A DNA stretch of 64,000 nucleotides from Thalassomonas viridans (lineage in GTDB: Bacteria; Pseudomonadota; Gammaproteobacteria; Enterobacterales; Alteromonadaceae), in contig NZ_CP059733.1 in assembly GCF_000948985.2 (NCBI RefSeq), positions 3,782,001 to 3,846,000 of the forward strand, given 5' to 3'. The notes under the pieces are model-generated. The model did not search any database. It was not told the origin of the DNA and saw nothing but the letters and a program-made list of their open reading frames with translations. The translations under genes and the position numbers were made by a program. This document shows, in pieces, positions 54,538-63,290 of the stretch (position 1 is its first letter; every line of letters starts with the position of its first letter).

Positions 54538-55740
54538 CTATTCCTTGATGGGCGCGCCTTTGGCTATCCACAACGCCAGGTATTCGCGTTCATCCTGGGT
54601 CATCTGCGTTTTATTCATAAAGGGCATATCCGGCGCATCTATGGTGCGTGCCTTGATGCGCGGCGCCCATTGCTGAATCGCCGCCAGGTCGTCAAACATC
54701 ACCCCTGCCGGAGCCGCTTTAAAGACATCATCGCTGGGGGTGGCGCTATGACAGGAAACGCAGCGCTCCTGTATTATGGTATTGACCTTGTTAATATTAA
54801 CCGCCTGCTGCATTTGCGCCGCACTCGGCTCAAGGTTTTTCGGGGCGATTAAATAAGCCAGTACAACAACAGCCACTGCCGCCCCGGCCAACAGTGCCGG
54901 TTTGTTGGTGCCGAAATGACGTAACACAAAGAACTGGCGGATCACAGCGGTGATCACTATCACGGCAACCAGAATCAGCCAGTTATATTCATGATTATAG
55001 GTAATGGGATAATGGTTGCTGATCATCATAAATAAGATCGGCAAGGTAGTGTAGGTATTATGGGTAGAGCGTACCTTGGCATTAAGGCCATAGGCAGGAT
55101 CCGGGCTGGTGCCCTCTTCCACCGCTTTTACCAGCGCCCGCTGCGACGGCATAATGCCAAAGAAAACATTGCCCGCCATTATAGTGCCGATAATGGCTCC
55201 CATATGGATATAAGCGCCACGGGCGCTAAACACTTGGGTTAGGCCATAGGACAGGGCCGTGGCCAGTATCAGCAACAAGATACCGAGCAAGAGGCCGTGC
55301 TCGCGCAACCTGGTACGCACCAGGATTTCATAACAGCCGACACCGACTATGATAGAACCCAGGCCGATGGCAACCGCCTGCATCTGCGTCAGATCCGCCA
55401 CCCGCTTATCAATAAGATAAGACTCGGCGCCGACATAAAACATCAGGGATAACAGCAGGAAACCTGTGATCCAGGTGGTATAGGCTTCCCATTTAAACCA
55501 GTGCAGGGTTTGCGGCATTTGCGGCGGCGCCAGCTTATACTTGGCCACTTCATAAAAACCGCCGCCGTGTATGGCCCACAGGTCCCCCTTGATGCCTTTT
55601 TCTTCTTTCCACGCCGGCGGCTTTTCCAGGTGGTTGTCCAGCCAGACAAAATAAAACGATGCCCCGATCCAGGCGATACCCGTGATTAAATGGGCAAAGC
55701 GCAGGATGAGGTTGAGCCATTCAGTAATATACGGATCCAT
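54538..55740 (-). CDS. puuD: Membrane-bound urate hydroxylase PuuD with cytochrome c domain
   Basis: The 400-aa protein has an N-terminal DUF989-type membrane domain (about eight helices, starting EWLNLILRFAHLITGIAWIG) and a C-terminal c-type cytochrome with CVSCHSATP. PuuD oxidises urate to 5-hydroxyisourate and passes electrons to the respiratory chain, replacing soluble uricase; no uricase is present here. The product goes to UraH, encoded upstream in the block. Confidence 0.95.
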   Translation of the reverse strand: MDPYITEWLNLILRFAHLITGIAWIGASFYFVWLDNHLEKPPAWKEEKGIKGDLWAIHGGGFYEVAKYKLAPPQMPQTLHWFKWEAYTTWITGFLLLSLMFYVGAESYLIDKRVADLTQMQAVAIGLGSIIVGVGCYEILVRTRLREHGLLLGILLLILATALSYGLTQVFSARGAYIHMGAIIGTIMAGNVFFGIMPSQRALVKAVEEGTSPDPAYGLNAKVRSTHNTYTTLPILFMMISNHYPITYNHEYNWLILVAVIVITAVIRQFFVLRHFGTNKPALLAGAAVAVVVLAYLIAPKNLEPSAAQMQQAVNINKVNTIIQERCVSCHSATPSDDVFKAAPAGVMFDDLAAIQQWAPRIKARTIDAPDMPFMNKTQMTQDEREYLALWIAKGAPIKE

Positions 55741-55861
55741 AAACTTCCTATCAAATGAGTTGTCAATTTATACCGTCATCCGGGGCTGTAGTTATATTTT
55801 TGTCTTGCGTGTGCCCGGTGACCTTACCCGGGCTTTTCACCCGGGCTTGCTATGGTTTTGC

Positions 55862-57208
55862 CTAGGTACTTCCCTCCGCTTTTTCGCCTGCCTTCTCACC
55901 CACCTTTTCATCCACTCTTTCTCCTACCTTCTCACCCAAAACATGGGTAGCGCAAACATTACGTTCATCACCTAACATGCTCAGCACAAAAAGCTTTTCA
56001 TGCAGGGTTTTACATTGCCTGATGCGGCGCTCCATCAGCGGCGTCGCATGGTAATCCAGCACGATAAAATCGGCTTCTTTACCAGGCTCCAGATTACCTA
56101 TCTTATCTTCCAAATCCAGCGCCACGGCGCCCCCTAAGGTAGACAGGTAGAAAGATTTAAACGGCGTTAACTTTTCTCCCCTGAGCTGCTGGATCTTGTA
56201 GGCCTCATTCAGGCTGCGCAGGATAGAAAAGCTGGTGCCGGCGCCGACATCCGTGCCCATACCGACATTAACGTCGAATGCTTCTGCCTGCTTTAGGTTA
56301 AACAAACCGCTGCCGAGGAATAAATTGGAGGTGGGACAAAAGGCAATCGCCGAGCCGGTCTCATTCAAGCGCTGGCATTCCTCGTCATGCAAATGCACGC
56401 CGTGGGCAAAAACGCTGCGGCGGCCGAGTAACTTGCTCTGGTCATAAACATCCAGATAGCCCTTATTTTCCGGAAACAGTGCCTGCACCCATTCAATTTC
56501 TTTTTTATTTTCGCACAGGTGGGTGTGCATATAGACATCCGGGTACAGGGAAAGCAGCTCCCCGGCCTTGTCCAGCTGCTCCCGGCTGCTGGTAGGGGCA
56601 AACCTAGGCGTGACCGCGTATTGCAGGCGATCTGTGTTGTGCCATTTCTCGATCAGCGCCTTGCTGTCGTTAAAACCGGTTTCGGCGGTATCCGTCAGAA
56701 AATCAGGACAATTTCTGTCCATCAACACCTTACCGCAAATCATGCGCAGCTTTTTCTGCTGTGCCACGGTGAAAAAGGCATCGACGGAAGCCTTGTGTAC
56801 TGTGCCGAATACCAAAGCCGTGGTAGTACCGGCATCAAGCAGCTGATCCAGGAAAAATTCGGCGACGTCTTTGGCATAGGCTTCATCTTCAAAGCGCCTT
56901 TCCGCCGGGAAGGTGTAATTTTCCAGCCATTCAAGCAGCTGCTCGCCGTATGAAGCTATCATCTCCGTTTGCGGATAGTGGATATGGGTATCAATAAAAC
57001 CCGGCATAATCAGGCCGTTTTGGTAATGGGTAACTTCCACATCATCCGGTAAAGCCGCCAGCAGGCTCGACGCCTCCCCCAGCTGCTTGACCTTGCCGTC
57101 TTCGATCACCAGTAAACCGTCTTCAAAGTGCTGGTAACTTTGCTCCAGATCTACTTTGGCGGGGTCCGCCAAAAAGTGTAAAATTTCACCCCGATAGATT
57201 TTCAACAT
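55862..57208 (-). CDS. guaD: Guanine deaminase with a repetitive C-terminal tail
   Basis: The protein is 448 aa from ATG 57208, behind AGGA; an upstream in-frame start at 57313 adds 35 residues unlike the family. Zinc-site motifs are PGFIDTHIHYPQTEM, MHTHLCEN, VFAHGVHL and GMGTDVGAGTS. It converts guanine to xanthine. The last 25 or so residues (GEKVGERVDEKVGEKAGEKA) are a charged four-residue repeat beyond the normal end and look like a recent micro-repeat expansion. Confidence 0.94.
   Translation of the reverse strand: MLKIYRGEILHFLADPAKVDLEQSYQHFEDGLLVIEDGKVKQLGEASSLLAALPDDVEVTHYQNGLIMPGFIDTHIHYPQTEMIASYGEQLLEWLENYTFPAERRFEDEAYAKDVAEFFLDQLLDAGTTTALVFGTVHKASVDAFFTVAQQKKLRMICGKVLMDRNCPDFLTDTAETGFNDSKALIEKWHNTDRLQYAVTPRFAPTSSREQLDKAGELLSLYPDVYMHTHLCENKKEIEWVQALFPENKGYLDVYDQSKLLGRRSVFAHGVHLHDEECQRLNETGSAIAFCPTSNLFLGSGLFNLKQAEAFDVNVGMGTDVGAGTSFSILRSLNEAYKIQQLRGEKLTPFKSFYLSTLGGAVALDLEDKIGNLEPGKEADFIVLDYHATPLMERRIRQCKTLHEKLFVLSMLGDERNVCATHVLGEKVGERVDEKVGEKAGEKAEGST
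55872..55945 (-). repeat. 12-bp-period imperfect repeats at the 3' end of guaD
   Basis: The 12-base segments CTTCTCACCCAC, CTTTTCATCCAC, TCTTTCTCCTAC and CTTCTCACCCAA follow each other on the plus strand and encode four-residue units of the type GEKV/DEKV/GEKA. The repeat extends the protein without breaking frame. Confidence 0.75.
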
Positions 57209-57371
57209 AAATCCTGTTCTCTCGTGCTCATCACCCCGGCCTAGCGCCAATATCTTTGGATGATGATGAAATAATTCAATATAACCGCCCCGGCTCAGGT
57301 TATCGCTAATCAAAAACGACTTTCCCCGACGGCGCCTTATTATATCGCCTCAACTTCTAACTATTTTTTTA

Positions 57372-57872
57372 TCAAATAACGGTTTCGATAATCTTACTGC
57401 CGTCGAGCTCAACCACATCGCAGTTGTCCCCTTCACCGCCCCGATCGACCACCAAAAAATCGCTTTGTTGGTGCAGCGCCAGACAATAGTGATGCCAGGT
57501 ACCGGCATGGTAATTCACCCCCTGGTTGCTTTGGGCGAGAAACACCTCTATGGCGCTTACATCCAACTCCCCTTTAGGCGCCACCACCACCAAATAAGGT
57601 TCAGTGCCCATAGGGATAAATGCTTGGCTCGACAGGGGATGGCGCTCCATCATTTTAATGGCGATGGGTTGCTGCAAAGGGGTAGAGCGAAAAATATTGA
57701 TCAGGGTCCTGCCGTTATTTTTGCCGACATCCACCTCAGCCAAATCATGATAACGCTCGGTAAAACCGTCATTGATGGTGAAATGCTCCCTGCTGTCATC
57801 CACCTCAATCACATCACCAAACGGAGCAAAGGCTTCGCGGGTTAATACCTTAGGCACGATTTTTTCTGTCAT
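57372..57872 (-). CDS. allA: Ureidoglycolate lyase
   Basis: The 166-aa protein is of the AllA family: FAPFGDVIEVDDS, NIFRSTPL, KMMERHPLSSQAFIPMG, GVNYHAGTWHHYCLAL and DFLVVDRGGEGDNC. It splits ureidoglycolate into urea and glyoxylate, the step after allantoicase. It lies 23 nt after uraH. Confidence 0.95.
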   Translation of the reverse strand: MTEKIVPKVLTREAFAPFGDVIEVDDSREHFTINDGFTERYHDLAEVDVGKNNGRTLINIFRSTPLQQPIAIKMMERHPLSSQAFIPMGTEPYLVVVAPKGELDVSAIEVFLAQSNQGVNYHAGTWHHYCLALHQQSDFLVVDRGGEGDNCDVVELDGSKIIETVI

Positions 57873-57895
57873 TCTTTCAACCCCTGCTTTTGCCG

Positions 57896-58237
57896 TTAAC
57901 TGCCGCGGTAGGTGGAATAACCATATGCCGTCAGCAGTAAAGGAATATGGTAGTGGTCGCCACCGGCGCCCAGTTCAAAAACGATATCCACATAAGGGTA
58001 AAAACCCTTTTCTTCCATACGGTCAAAATAGGCTTTAGTGTCAAAATGCATACGGTAAATACCGGCATCAAGGATGCGGTCTGCGGCCAATAACCCGGAA
58101 ATACGGCCGTCATCATTGGTTAGCCCGCTGGCAAGCTGCTGCCAGCCGTCAGCCGTTTGCTGGTACAAGGTAATGGGGATTTCAGCCCCCGGTTTGCCGC
58201 GGGTGGTGTCTAATACATGGGTAGTGATCTGGCTCAT
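57896..58237 (-). CDS. uraH: 5-Hydroxyisourate hydrolase (transthyretin-like)
   Basis: The protein is 113 aa from ATG 58237, which overlaps the uraD stop by 1 nt; the upstream ATG 58255 is inside uraD. Active-site residues lie in the N-terminal THVLDTTRGKPG and the family-defining C-terminal tetrapeptide YRGS. It opens 5-hydroxyisourate to OHCU. Confidence 0.95.
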   Translation of the reverse strand: MSQITTHVLDTTRGKPGAEIPITLYQQTADGWQQLASGLTNDDGRISGLLAADRILDAGIYRMHFDTKAYFDRMEEKGFYPYVDIVFELGAGGDHYHIPLLLTAYGYSTYRGS

Positions 58238-58746
58238 TATGATTTCCCTAAACATTTATCCAAACGAATGTGAAAGATTTTGCGCTGCTCTTCTGCGGCA
58301 TTAACTAATTCCTGTGCCCGTTCGTTGGGCAAACGCGCCTGCAGCAAGGCCAGCATCTCTTCTGCGCTTTTGCCTGTGGCGCAAACGATAAAAATAAAAC
58401 CAAACTTAGCTTCATAATCGCTGTTGCCCCGGGCCAGGTCGTTAAGCACCTGCTCGGAGGCCGAATTCACCGCGCTTTGTTCGCCGCTGGCTAAAGCCTT
58501 GGTATTGGCATATTTCGCCCTAAGGCTGTTAACATCGCCGATTTTCGGGTGGCCTTCGAAAGCTTCAAGGTAATCGCTTTCACTTAAACCTTGCCAATGC
58601 TGATCCGCCGCCTGGTATAACGCCGTTTCACCGGCAAAGGGACGGCTCTGTACCATGGCCCTGACCCAGGCAGATGAAGTACAACACTGCATAAAGGCAT
58701 GGCTGGCATCATTTTCTGCCAGTTGGTTTAATTCTGTTAAAGTCAC
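58237..58746 (-). CDS. uraD: OHCU decarboxylase
   Basis: The 169-aa protein has EAFEGHPKIGDVN, with the catalytic His and the conserved HPKIG. FIFIVCATGKSAEEMLALLQ and ARLPNERAQELVNAAEEQ also match the UraD family. It converts the UraH product to S-allantoin. It is 18 nt from the allantoicase gene and coupled to uraH. Confidence 0.95.
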   Translation of the reverse strand: MTLTELNQLAENDASHAFMQCCTSSAWVRAMVQSRPFAGETALYQAADQHWQGLSESDYLEAFEGHPKIGDVNSLRAKYANTKALASGEQSAVNSASEQVLNDLARGNSDYEAKFGFIFIVCATGKSAEEMLALLQARLPNERAQELVNAAEEQRKIFHIRLDKCLGKS

Positions 58747-58764
58747 TTATTCACTCCTTTGGGC

Positions 58765-59799
58765 TTATTTATCCAGGACACGGTGGCCGAAGACCCGCAT
58801 CCGGCTGACGCCGCCGTCAGGGAAAATATTTAAACGCACATGGGTAAATGCCTGTGCCTTATCCGCGACTATCTCTTTTAGAAACAGGTGCTCGCGGTGG
58901 GCATATAATTTGGTTTTCGGGATAATCGGCTGCCAGTCAACGTTTTCTCCACCGGTAAAATCATCGCTGTCGGACACTGTGCCTTCCAGAGTAAAATGAT
59001 CCGGGTAATTACCTTTAAAATGATGGGTGTCGATAATGACTTTTTGCACATTGCCTTTGGCCGCCAGCTTGATTATCGACCAGTCGGGACCGGGATCTCG
59101 GCGGCGTTTGGTTTCCCAGCCATCCCCCATGTCTTTACCCCGCCCCGGCATGATCAGGTTATTTTTATCACTGAAAAACATATCGCTGACTAAAAGCGCC
59201 TTGCCGCCGTTTTTGATGGCCGCCAGATCGATTAACTCGCCATCGACAAAATCATTCCAGTTCACCCGGGCCTCACCGTAAACCCTGAAACGAGCCACGC
59301 CGCCATCCGGGAAAATATTTAACCTTACATGGGTCCAGGCAGTAGCCTTGGTTTTATCCGGGCTGATTTCGAAAAAATTCTGGCTATGGGCGTCCACCGG
59401 GCTCTGGGACAAAATCGTCTGCCACTCGGTGCTCTCATCCGGCTGATCTTCGCTGACACAGGCTTCTACTGAAACGGTTTGCGGGGCATTGCCCCTGAAG
59501 AAGTTGGTATCGACATCCAGGCCGTAGATCACACCCGGAATACCGAGACGGATCACGCACCAGTCGTACTCCCGGCCGTTATCGCGGCCATAGCTGCGGC
59601 GTGACTCCCAGCCGTCCATCCATTTGCCGCGCTCTGTGTATTTATCGTCAATAAAAATACCGCGCCCGGGCTTTAGCAGGTTTTCCATTTCCGCAAAAAA
59701 ATCATCGCTGCAGGCCAAGGTTTCACCGCCGATACGCTCGCTGGCCAGATCGACATAATGGCTATTGTAATGCTGGGTTAACTCTTCATTTTTCGTCAT
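58765..59799 (-). CDS. alc: Allantoicase
   Basis: The 344-aa protein contains two homologous jelly-roll halves. The first has GKWMDGWESRRSYGRDNGRE and VDTNFFRGN; the second has MGDGWETKRRRDPGPDWSII and IDTHHFKGNYPD. Each half ends with HVRLNIFPDGG. It hydrolyses allantoate to ureidoglycolate and urea. Its presence shows the urea-releasing branch rather than the ureidoglycine branch. Confidence 0.96.
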   Translation of the reverse strand: MTKNEELTQHYNSHYVDLASERIGGETLACSDDFFAEMENLLKPGRGIFIDDKYTERGKWMDGWESRRSYGRDNGREYDWCVIRLGIPGVIYGLDVDTNFFRGNAPQTVSVEACVSEDQPDESTEWQTILSQSPVDAHSQNFFEISPDKTKATAWTHVRLNIFPDGGVARFRVYGEARVNWNDFVDGELIDLAAIKNGGKALLVSDMFFSDKNNLIMPGRGKDMGDGWETKRRRDPGPDWSIIKLAAKGNVQKVIIDTHHFKGNYPDHFTLEGTVSDSDDFTGGENVDWQPIIPKTKLYAHREHLFLKEIVADKAQAFTHVRLNIFPDGGVSRMRVFGHRVLDK

Positions 59800-59892
59800 T
59801 GTTTATTTCCATTGTCTCAGTCAAGTAACGCCCTCACCGGCATCAAAGCGCAAAGGCTGTTTTTGTCTTTTCGGTTGTTTTTTCGATTGTCT

Positions 59893-59991
59893 TTATAGTT
59901 TGCCTTGAAGCAGCGGACGCCCCACAGGGATCGCAACAAATTCACCATCCAGGTAAACCGGCTGTCCGCGGACAATAGCTGACTCAGCTAC
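59893..59991 (-). pseudogene. C-terminal remnant of an allantoinase-like (cyclic amidohydrolase) gene
   Basis: After the xdhC stop, in another frame, about 32 codons read VAESAIVRGQPVYLDGEFVA and IPVGRPLLQGKL, then TAA at 59893. This resembles the very end of AllB-type allantoinases and related amidohydrolases (motif of the form TIxRGxxVYxxxx...P.G). No start, catalytic part or ribosome site remains. The frame continues upstream only as antisense-like overlap with xdhC. It sits exactly where an allantoinase gene would be expected in the operon. Confidence 0.6.
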
Positions 59992-60904
59992 TGCCTTTAT
60001 CGTCGGCAAGCAGCAGCTGTTTAAGCTCTTTCCAGTGTACCCCCTGCTGGGATGAGTTTTTTTTGGCTGCCGGCATTTTTCTATCTCCAGCACCGCCGCT
60101 GTTTTCATGACCCCCGTCATGTTTGCTTTGGTGGTAGAGGCCGATGACTTCTGCCGCGATCGATACCGCAACTTCCATCGGGGTTTTGCCGGGGACGGCG
60201 CTCAGGCCTATCGGGCAATTCATGCGGGCCACCTGGCCTTCGTCGATATCCCTGTGCTTAAACCTTTGCTTGAATCTGCACCATTTGGTATCCGAGGCGA
60301 TAAGGCCCAGATAACGGAAATCCTGCCGCGCCAGTACCGACTGACATAAGTCGAAATCCAGCTGATGGTTATGGGTCATAACGATATAATAGCTATTGGC
60401 GGGCATAGCCGAAATTTCATCGCAGGGAAACTCACTCACCACCTGCTTGACGTTATGATAGGTTTGCATCTCGGCAGCAGGCGGAAACTCCTGCTCCCGG
60501 CTGTCCACCCAGTGTACCTTGCACGGCAAACCCGACAGTATTTTCACCAGCGCCTTACCGACATGGCCGGCGCCGAACAGCATGATATTCACCGTGCTGG
60601 CGGCAAAATATTCAAACAGGACGCTGGCGCTACCGCCGCAGCACTGCCCCAGCTGGCTTCCCAACAGGAAGTGCTCCAGTTGCTGGCTTTCCTCACCGCT
60701 GGCCAGCATTTTATGGGCATGGGCTATGGTTTTGTGCTCTAAATGGCCGCCGCCGATAGTGTCATAGATATTGTCGGCGGTGATCACCATTTTCGTGCCG
60801 CTGTTGCGCGGGGTCGAACCGGACACGCCAACCAGGGTGACCAGCACATAAGCCTCGCCTTGCTGGTTTAACTGATGCAGGGCATTCACCCAGTTGGTAT
60901 TCAT
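59984..60904 (-). CDS. xdhC: Xanthine dehydrogenase accessory protein XdhC
   Basis: The 306-aa protein has an N-terminal LVTLVGVSGSTPRNSGTKMV, GGGHLEHK, the cysteine-bearing GQCCGGSASVLF, and a C-terminal Rossmann part (IMLFGAGHVGKALVKIL, RYLGLIASDTKWCRFKQRF). It binds molybdenum cofactor, aids its sulfuration and inserts it into XdhB. It follows xdhB by 4 nt. The last 35 or so residues (ENSGGAGDRKMPAAKKNSSQ onward) are unlike the family and may have been acquired when the neighbouring gene was lost. Confidence 0.92.
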   Translation of the reverse strand: MNTNWVNALHQLNQQGEAYVLVTLVGVSGSTPRNSGTKMVITADNIYDTIGGGHLEHKTIAHAHKMLASGEESQQLEHFLLGSQLGQCCGGSASVLFEYFAASTVNIMLFGAGHVGKALVKILSGLPCKVHWVDSREQEFPPAAEMQTYHNVKQVVSEFPCDEISAMPANSYYIVMTHNHQLDFDLCQSVLARQDFRYLGLIASDTKWCRFKQRFKHRDIDEGQVARMNCPIGLSAVPGKTPMEVAVSIAAEVIGLYHQSKHDGGHENSGGAGDRKMPAAKKNSSQQGVHWKELKQLLLADDKGSS

Positions 60905-60908
60905 CGCC

Positions 60909-63290
60909 TTACGCCCCGTTCTTTTCTGCCGCTTTGCCTGCAGCGGCTGTTTGCATATCCTGCACCGCCCACAGCACTTTTTCCGGGGTCGCCGGCGTAT
61001 CCAGCACCGGACTTACCCGGTAACCGGCAACACTGGCAACGGCGTCTTTAATGGCGGACCAGACGCTGATCCCCAGCATAAAGGGCGGTTCACCCACGGC
61101 TTTTGAATGATAAACCGTATGCTCTTCGTTGGGATCGTCCGGCAGTAGAGCGACATTAAATTCCACCGGCGCATCACTGATGGCAGGGATCTTATAAGTT
61201 GCCGGGTTATTGCTGAGCAGGCGGCCCTTGTCGTTCCACATCAGCTCTTCCGTGGTCAGCCAGCCCATGCCCTGGATAAAGGCCCCTTCGATTTGCCCGA
61301 TATCGATACTGGGGTTAAGGGACTTGCCGACATCATGCAAAATATCGGCGCGCAGCAGTTTATATTCCCCGGTCAGGGTATCGATCAATACCTCAGAGAC
61401 GGCCGCGCCGTTGGCATAATAGAAAAACGGCCGGCCTTTGGCGGTTTCACGGTCAAAATAGATTTTCGGGGTCTTATAGTAACCGGTAGATGAAAGCGAT
61501 ACCCGGTTCATATAAGCCAGCTGGATGAGCTCGGCAAAAGGCATAGTTTTTGCGCCGATACTCACCTGGTTATTGGCAAACACCACCTCATCTTCGCCAA
61601 CACTAAAGTGCCCTGCGGCAAATTCAATCAGGCGTTTTTTAATGGTAATGGCAGCATTTTGCGCCGCCTTGCCGTTTAAATCGGTACCGGATGACGCCGC
61701 CGTCGGCGAGGTATTGGGCACCTTGTCGGTGCGGGTGGCGGATACCCCTATGGTGTCGACATCCACCTGGAATTCTTCGGCAACAATTTGCGCCACTTTG
61801 GTAAACAGCCCCTGCCCCATTTCAGTACCGCCGTGGTTCAAATGGATAGTGCCGTCGGTGTAGATATGCACCAGGGCGCCCGCCTGGTTCAGGTGCTGCA
61901 CGGTAAAGGAAATGCCGAATTTAACCGGCGTCAGGGCAATGCCTTTTTTCAGCACGGTATTTTCCCGGTTAAACTCGCTGATCTGCTGACGGCGGGCCTG
62001 GTAGTCGCTGCTTTGCTCTAAGGTATTGATCAGCTTATCCAGGTTATTGTGCTCCACCGTTTGATGGTAATGGGTGACATTGCGCTCACCATGGCCGTAA
62101 AGGTTGATTTTACGGATCTCCAGCGGATCTTTGCCCAGATGGCGGGCGATATCGTCCATCACCATTTCTATGGTCATCATGCCCTGGGGGCCGCCAAAAC
62201 CGCGGTAGGCGGTGTGGGAAACGGTATTGGTTTTACAACGGTTGCCCGTTACCCTGGCATTGTCCAGATAATAGGCATTGTCTGAGTGGAACATGGCCCG
62301 GTCGACAATGGCATCGGACAGATCCGGCGAATAACCGCAGTTGCCGTTTACGGTAATATCTATGCCCTGGATACGGCCACTGTCGTCAAACCCCACCTTG
62401 TAGTTATTTTCAAAAGGATGGCGTTTGCCGGTTAAACACATGTCGTCGCTGCGGCTTAGCTTCATTTTCACCGGCAACCGGCATTTATTCGCCAGCAAGG
62501 CGGCAATACAGGCCCAGGGCGCTGCCTGGGTTTCTTTACCGCCGAAACCGCCCCCCATACGCCGGGTATCCACGGTTACTTTATTAAGGGGCACATCGAG
62601 GACTTCCGCCACCAGCTTTTGCACTTCGCTCGGGTGCTGGGACGAGGAGAAAATCGTCATGCCGCCATCTTCGGTGGGCTCGGCGGTGGAAACCTGGCCT
62701 TCAAGATAAAAATGCTCCTGGCCGCCGACGCTGATCTCGCCGCTTAACACATGTTTTGCCGAGGCAATGGCCGCAGCCGAATCACCCCTTTGCATGGTAA
62801 AAGGCGGACGGACAAAGTTTTGCTTTGCCAGGGCGTCTTTCACCGTCAATACCGGCTCCAGCTCTTCGTATTCCACTTTGGCAAGCAGGGCCGCCTTTCG
62901 CGCCAGGTCATGGCTGGTGGCCGCCACCGCAAACAGCGGCTGCCCCAGGTATTCCACTTCATCTATAGCCAGCACGGGATCGCCGGGAAAAACAGGCCCG
63001 ATATCGACATGGCCGGGCACATCTTTTACCGTGATCACCGCTTTTACCCCTTCGGCGGCTTTAACGGCGCTCAAGTCCATGCGCTTGATGCGGGCACGGG
63101 CAAACTGGCTTTGGCCTACCGCGGCATGTAACTGGCCGCGCAATTCCGGCCTGTCGTCTATATAAACCGCCTCGCCCGAGACATGTTTGTCGGCGCTTTC
63201 GTGCTTTTTACTGCGGCCAACGCCGCCCATTCCCGGGTCCTGAATACTTTCCCGGGCGCTTTGTTGCTCAACTTTTTTAAGACTACGCAT
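60909..63290 (-). CDS. xdhB: Xanthine dehydrogenase, molybdopterin-binding subunit
   Basis: The 793-aa large subunit has GEAVYIDDRPELRGQLHAAV, QEHFYLEGQVSTAEP, GGGFGGKETQ, the RGFGGPQGM molybdopterin contact, GTEMGQGLFTKVAQIVAEEF and the catalytic Glu in VGEPPFMLG near the C-terminus. With XdhA it oxidises hypoxanthine and xanthine to urate. It overlaps xdhA by 8 nt. Confidence 0.96.
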   Translation of the reverse strand: MRSLKKVEQQSARESIQDPGMGGVGRSKKHESADKHVSGEAVYIDDRPELRGQLHAAVGQSQFARARIKRMDLSAVKAAEGVKAVITVKDVPGHVDIGPVFPGDPVLAIDEVEYLGQPLFAVAATSHDLARKAALLAKVEYEELEPVLTVKDALAKQNFVRPPFTMQRGDSAAAIASAKHVLSGEISVGGQEHFYLEGQVSTAEPTEDGGMTIFSSSQHPSEVQKLVAEVLDVPLNKVTVDTRRMGGGFGGKETQAAPWACIAALLANKCRLPVKMKLSRSDDMCLTGKRHPFENNYKVGFDDSGRIQGIDITVNGNCGYSPDLSDAIVDRAMFHSDNAYYLDNARVTGNRCKTNTVSHTAYRGFGGPQGMMTIEMVMDDIARHLGKDPLEIRKINLYGHGERNVTHYHQTVEHNNLDKLINTLEQSSDYQARRQQISEFNRENTVLKKGIALTPVKFGISFTVQHLNQAGALVHIYTDGTIHLNHGGTEMGQGLFTKVAQIVAEEFQVDVDTIGVSATRTDKVPNTSPTAASSGTDLNGKAAQNAAITIKKRLIEFAAGHFSVGEDEVVFANNQVSIGAKTMPFAELIQLAYMNRVSLSSTGYYKTPKIYFDRETAKGRPFFYYANGAAVSEVLIDTLTGEYKLLRADILHDVGKSLNPSIDIGQIEGAFIQGMGWLTTEELMWNDKGRLLSNNPATYKIPAISDAPVEFNVALLPDDPNEEHTVYHSKAVGEPPFMLGISVWSAIKDAVASVAGYRVSPVLDTPATPEKVLWAVQDMQTAAAGKAAEKNGA

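Noticed and set aside
59893..60171. A 92-codon gene overlapping the 3' end of xdhC
   Set aside because: Only the last 32 or so codons look protein-like, and they resemble an amidohydrolase C-terminus. The upstream part is an out-of-frame reading of xdhC.
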